A stretch of 7,878 bases of DNA, from NCBI GenBank assembly GCA_964633845.1, contig CAZWLA010000053.1:1-7878 (forward strand). Reading direction: 5' to 3'. The notes below the pieces were generated by a model. That model did no database searches. It had not been told where the DNA came from and saw only the letters and a program-made list of their open reading frames with translations. Positions 5,892 through 7,878 of the stretch are shown piece by piece (within the stretch, counting starts at the first letter, position 1; each line of letters opens with the position of its first letter). The stretch comes from JADHTT01 sp964633845. GTDB taxonomy: Bacteria > Campylobacterota > Campylobacteria > Campylobacterales > Arcobacteraceae. Position numbers and translations under genes: made by a program.

Positions 5892-6269
5892 ATGTTAGAT
5901 AAACTAAAAGATATAAAAGCTATTGAAGTGATAAATATAGATTATAGCTTATATTTTACGGCTCTTGGTGTATTTATATTATTAATCATTATGCTAATAT
6001 ATTTTGTATTTAGAAAAGAAAAGATATTGACAAAACAACAGCAATCCATTAAGTATCTAAAGCAATTAGATTTTAATAATACACATATAAAACAAATAGC
6101 ATATGATTTTACAGTTTACGGAAAAGAGTGCTTAGATCAAAGGTATGCTGATGAGTTTAATAATATTATCCATAAATTAGAAGTATATAAATACAAAAAG
6201 AATATTACTAAAAATATAGATAGTGATTTAATAGATGATATGAAAGAGTACATAAAGGTTCGATTATAA
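5892..6269 (+). CDS. Small one-pass membrane protein in the DUF4381 position
   Basis: I do not recognise this 125-aa protein by sequence. It has a charged N-terminus, one strong membrane segment at about 20-40 (YFTALGVFILLIIMLIYFVF) and a soluble, Lys-rich C-terminal domain of about 80 residues predicted by eye to be helical. Positive charge right after the segment (RKEK) suggests the C-terminal domain is cytoplasmic. Size, topology and position between DUF58 and the first VWA gene match the DUF4381 proteins of MoxR/Bat operons, and the opening LDKLKDIKAIEVINID loosely resembles their LxDIxxP start, but the usual proline-rich part is missing. It may be a divergent member or an unrelated replacement. 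It starts one base after the DUF58 stop and overlaps the next gene at TAATG. Confidence 0.8.
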   Translation: MLDKLKDIKAIEVINIDYSLYFTALGVFILLIIMLIYFVFRKEKILTKQQQSIKYLKQLDFNNTHIKQIAYDFTVYGKECLDQRYADEFNNIIHKLEVYKYKKNITKNIDSDLIDDMKEYIKVRL

Positions 6270-7168
6270 TGGAATTTTTATCTCAAATTACATTTCAGTA
6301 TCCTTATGCATTTGCACTATTAATTATATATTTTATTTGTATAGCACTATGTAAAGCAAAGCATCAAAGTTTATATTTTTCCAATACAAAACTACTATTG
6401 AGTGTGACAAAAAATCAAGGATTTATGATTAAGCTATTAAGGTTTTTTACTGTGTTATTTATCATAATAGCCATTGCTTCCCCTGTAATTAAAGATGATA
6501 TTGTAATAAATAACAATAAAGGGTATGAAATATCTATAATACTAGATGCAAGTGGTAGTATGAGAGAGGCAAACAAATTTACAATAACAAAAGAGATTGT
6601 AAGTGAGTTTATCAAACAAAGAGAAGAAGATAGACTGGGACTGAGTATATTTGCTGATTTTGCTTATGTAGCAGTACCTCTTACATATGATAAAAAGAGT
6701 TTGTTAGGATTATTAGAGCATATAGAAGTAGGAATAGCAGGACAACGACAAACTGCACTTTATGAAGCTTTATTTTTAAGTTCAAATCTTTTTAAAGAAA
6801 GTAAGGCAAAAAATAAAATAGCAATACTTCTAACAGATGGATTGGATAATGTAAATACAATCCCTTTGGATGTTGCAATATCCAAAGCAAAAAAATATGG
6901 AATTAAAGTATATACAGTTGGTATAGGAAGTATAGGAGATTATAATCCAGAAGTTTTAAGACAAATTGCAAATGATACAAATGGAAAGTTTTTTGAAGCT
7001 AATAGTGTAGAAAAATTAAAACAAATATATGAAACTATAAATAATTTAGAAAAAAGTGATATAAAAACTAATACTTTTGTCAAAATTGACTATTTTTATC
7101 AATACCCTCTTGATGTAGCAATTGGATTATTATTTTTATTGATTTTAATAAGTAGGAGATATTCATGA
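6269..7168 (+). CDS. batA: Membrane-anchored von Willebrand A protein, BatA-like
   Basis: This 299-aa protein has two N-terminal membrane segments (about 12-28 and 57-72), a VWA domain from about residue 86 to 260 and a C-terminal segment (about 278-295), the BatA layout. The metal-ion-dependent adhesion site is intact: D93-A-S95-G-S97-M, T162 in GQRQTALYEAL, and D190 in LLTDGLDN. The sequence IASPVIK before the domain is the equivalent of the LARP motif of the family. VWA proteins of these operons bind divalent metal and partner proteins, probably at the outer face of the inner membrane, and act with the MoxR ATPase. The name comes from Bacteroides aerotolerance genes; that phenotype should not be assumed here. 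It starts at TAATG and overlaps the next gene at ATGA. Confidence 0.9.
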   Translation: MEFLSQITFQYPYAFALLIIYFICIALCKAKHQSLYFSNTKLLLSVTKNQGFMIKLLRFFTVLFIIIAIASPVIKDDIVINNNKGYEISIILDASGSMREANKFTITKEIVSEFIKQREEDRLGLSIFADFAYVAVPLTYDKKSLLGLLEHIEVGIAGQRQTALYEALFLSSNLFKESKAKNKIAILLTDGLDNVNTIPLDVAISKAKKYGIKVYTVGIGSIGDYNPEVLRQIANDTNGKFFEANSVEKLKQIYETINNLEKSDIKTNTFVKIDYFYQYPLDVAIGLLFLLILISRRYS

Positions 7169-7878
7169 TAAGCTTTTATAGTCCTAATGCTTTTTATGTT
7201 CTACTTCTATTACTCATAGTGTATTTTATATCAGGTGCAATAAAAAACTATGAAGGTTATTTCTCCAAAGAGATGCTAAAAAAAATTATTGTTGGGAAAA
7301 ATACAAATAAAAGAAGAGCAGTTCTTTTGATTTGTAGTTTTATATTATTAGTAATTGCACTTGCTAGACCAGTAATTGAAAATAAACCAATTAAAGTATC
7401 ACAAAGCAATATTAGTATGGTTGTGGCATTTGATATATCTGCTTCTATGAAATGTAATGATGTATATCCAAATAGATTAAAGTTTGCAAAAAATAAGTTT
7501 AATAATATTTTGGAATATTTAAAAGATGGTGAAACTCCGCACACAGGAGGACATAAAGTTGGAGCTATAGGTTTTTCAAGTAGATCATTTTTATTAGCAC
7601 CTATTACAAATGATTATGGAACACTAAAGTATCTAGTAGCAAACTTAAATCAAGATAGTATAAATGTAAAAGGCTCATCAGTATTAAGTGCATTAGAGAC
7701 TACAAATGAGCTATTAAAAAATCAAAAACAAAAGGCACTAATTATTTTTAGTGACGGAACAGATACTAAAGATTTTAGCAAAAGTATTGAGTATGCAAAA
7801 GAACATAAAATTAAAGTATTTGTTTATACAATAGCTACAAAAAAGGGTGGAGTTATCCCTACAAATGATGGTGAGATA
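7165..7878 (+). CDS. batB: Second membrane-anchored von Willebrand A protein, BatB-like (partial)
   Basis: The frame from the ATG at 7165 stays open to the window edge, giving 238 residues; the C-terminus is missing. It has membrane segments at about 7-23 and 52-71 with the LARPVI motif at 66-71, followed by a VWA domain. The metal site reads D90-I-S92-A-S94-M, followed by the BatA/B-type stretch DVYPNRLKFAK (99-109), and F-S-D-G-T-D in the second half. The position normally held by Thr appears as Ser (S171 or S172 in VKGSSVLSAL), a conservative change. An AGGAG at 7154-7158, 6 nt before the ATG, and the ATGA overlap with batA fix the start. TPR and BatD-like genes often follow in such operons, but they would lie outside the window. 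Confidence 0.9.
   Translation, partial: MISFYSPNAFYVLLLLLIVYFISGAIKNYEGYFSKEMLKKIIVGKNTNKRRAVLLICSFILLVIALARPVIENKPIKVSQSNISMVVAFDISASMKCNDVYPNRLKFAKNKFNNILEYLKDGETPHTGGHKVGAIGFSSRSFLLAPITNDYGTLKYLVANLNQDSINVKGSSVLSALETTNELLKNQKQKALIIFSDGTDTKDFSKSIEYAKEHKIKVFVYTIATKKGGVIPTNDGEI

Noticed and set aside
6415..6615. 66-aa minus-strand frame
   Set aside because: Its hydrophobic look mirrors the second membrane segment and VWA start of the BatA-like gene on the other strand; no domain or ribosome-binding site supports it.
7257..7544. 95-aa minus-strand frame
   Set aside because: It is antisense to the BatB-like gene, whose metal site and membrane segments are clear.

Overview
The window is AT-rich DNA (roughly 30% G+C by eye) that looks like Campylobacterota, most plausibly an Arcobacter- or Sulfurimonas-like relative. 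The evidence is low G+C, tightly packed operons with overlapping starts and stops, a carboxy(nor)spermidine synthase of the type used for spermidine synthesis in Campylobacter, and a DUF1007/NicO pair followed by a MoxR-DUF58-VWA (Bat-like) operon. The genus is inferred, not proven.

Region 1 (1-516, minus strand): a YqaA-type DedA membrane protein, followed downstream by the first 31 codons of an exported protein that runs off the left edge. Region 2 (about 541-2739, plus strand): a three-gene operon of rubredoxin (599-763), carboxynorspermidine/carboxyspermidine synthase (756-1958) and exonuclease III (1951-2739, TTG start). Both junctions overlap by exactly 8 nt. Region 3 (2754-4066, minus strand): a DUF1007 periplasmic protein and a NicO/RcnA-type nickel/cobalt transporter, joined by an ATGA overlap and convergent with region 2.

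Region 4 (4067-4401) is a 335-bp divergent intergenic region. It carries a good sigma70-type promoter for the rightward operon, two adjacent dyads beside the leftward genes, and a striking helically phased repeat with two dyads in the leader of the rightward operon. Region 5 (4402 to the right edge, plus strand) is a compact operon: a CPXCG Cys-rich small protein, a MoxR AAA+ ATPase interrupted by a 100-N assembly gap, a DUF58 protein, a one-pass membrane protein resembling the DUF4381 position, and two membrane-anchored von Willebrand A proteins (BatA/BatB-like). The last is cut by the window end. Family knowledge suggests that MoxR remodels or activates a target using DUF58 and the membrane VWA proteins as metal-dependent adaptors; the substrate is unknown.

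Nothing here is a clearly new system. The points most worth a second look are the Cys-rich protein placed as first gene of the MoxR/Bat operon, the phased operator-like leader in front of it, the unrecognised 125-aa membrane protein inside it, and the assembly gap whose length is incompatible with an intact moxR.
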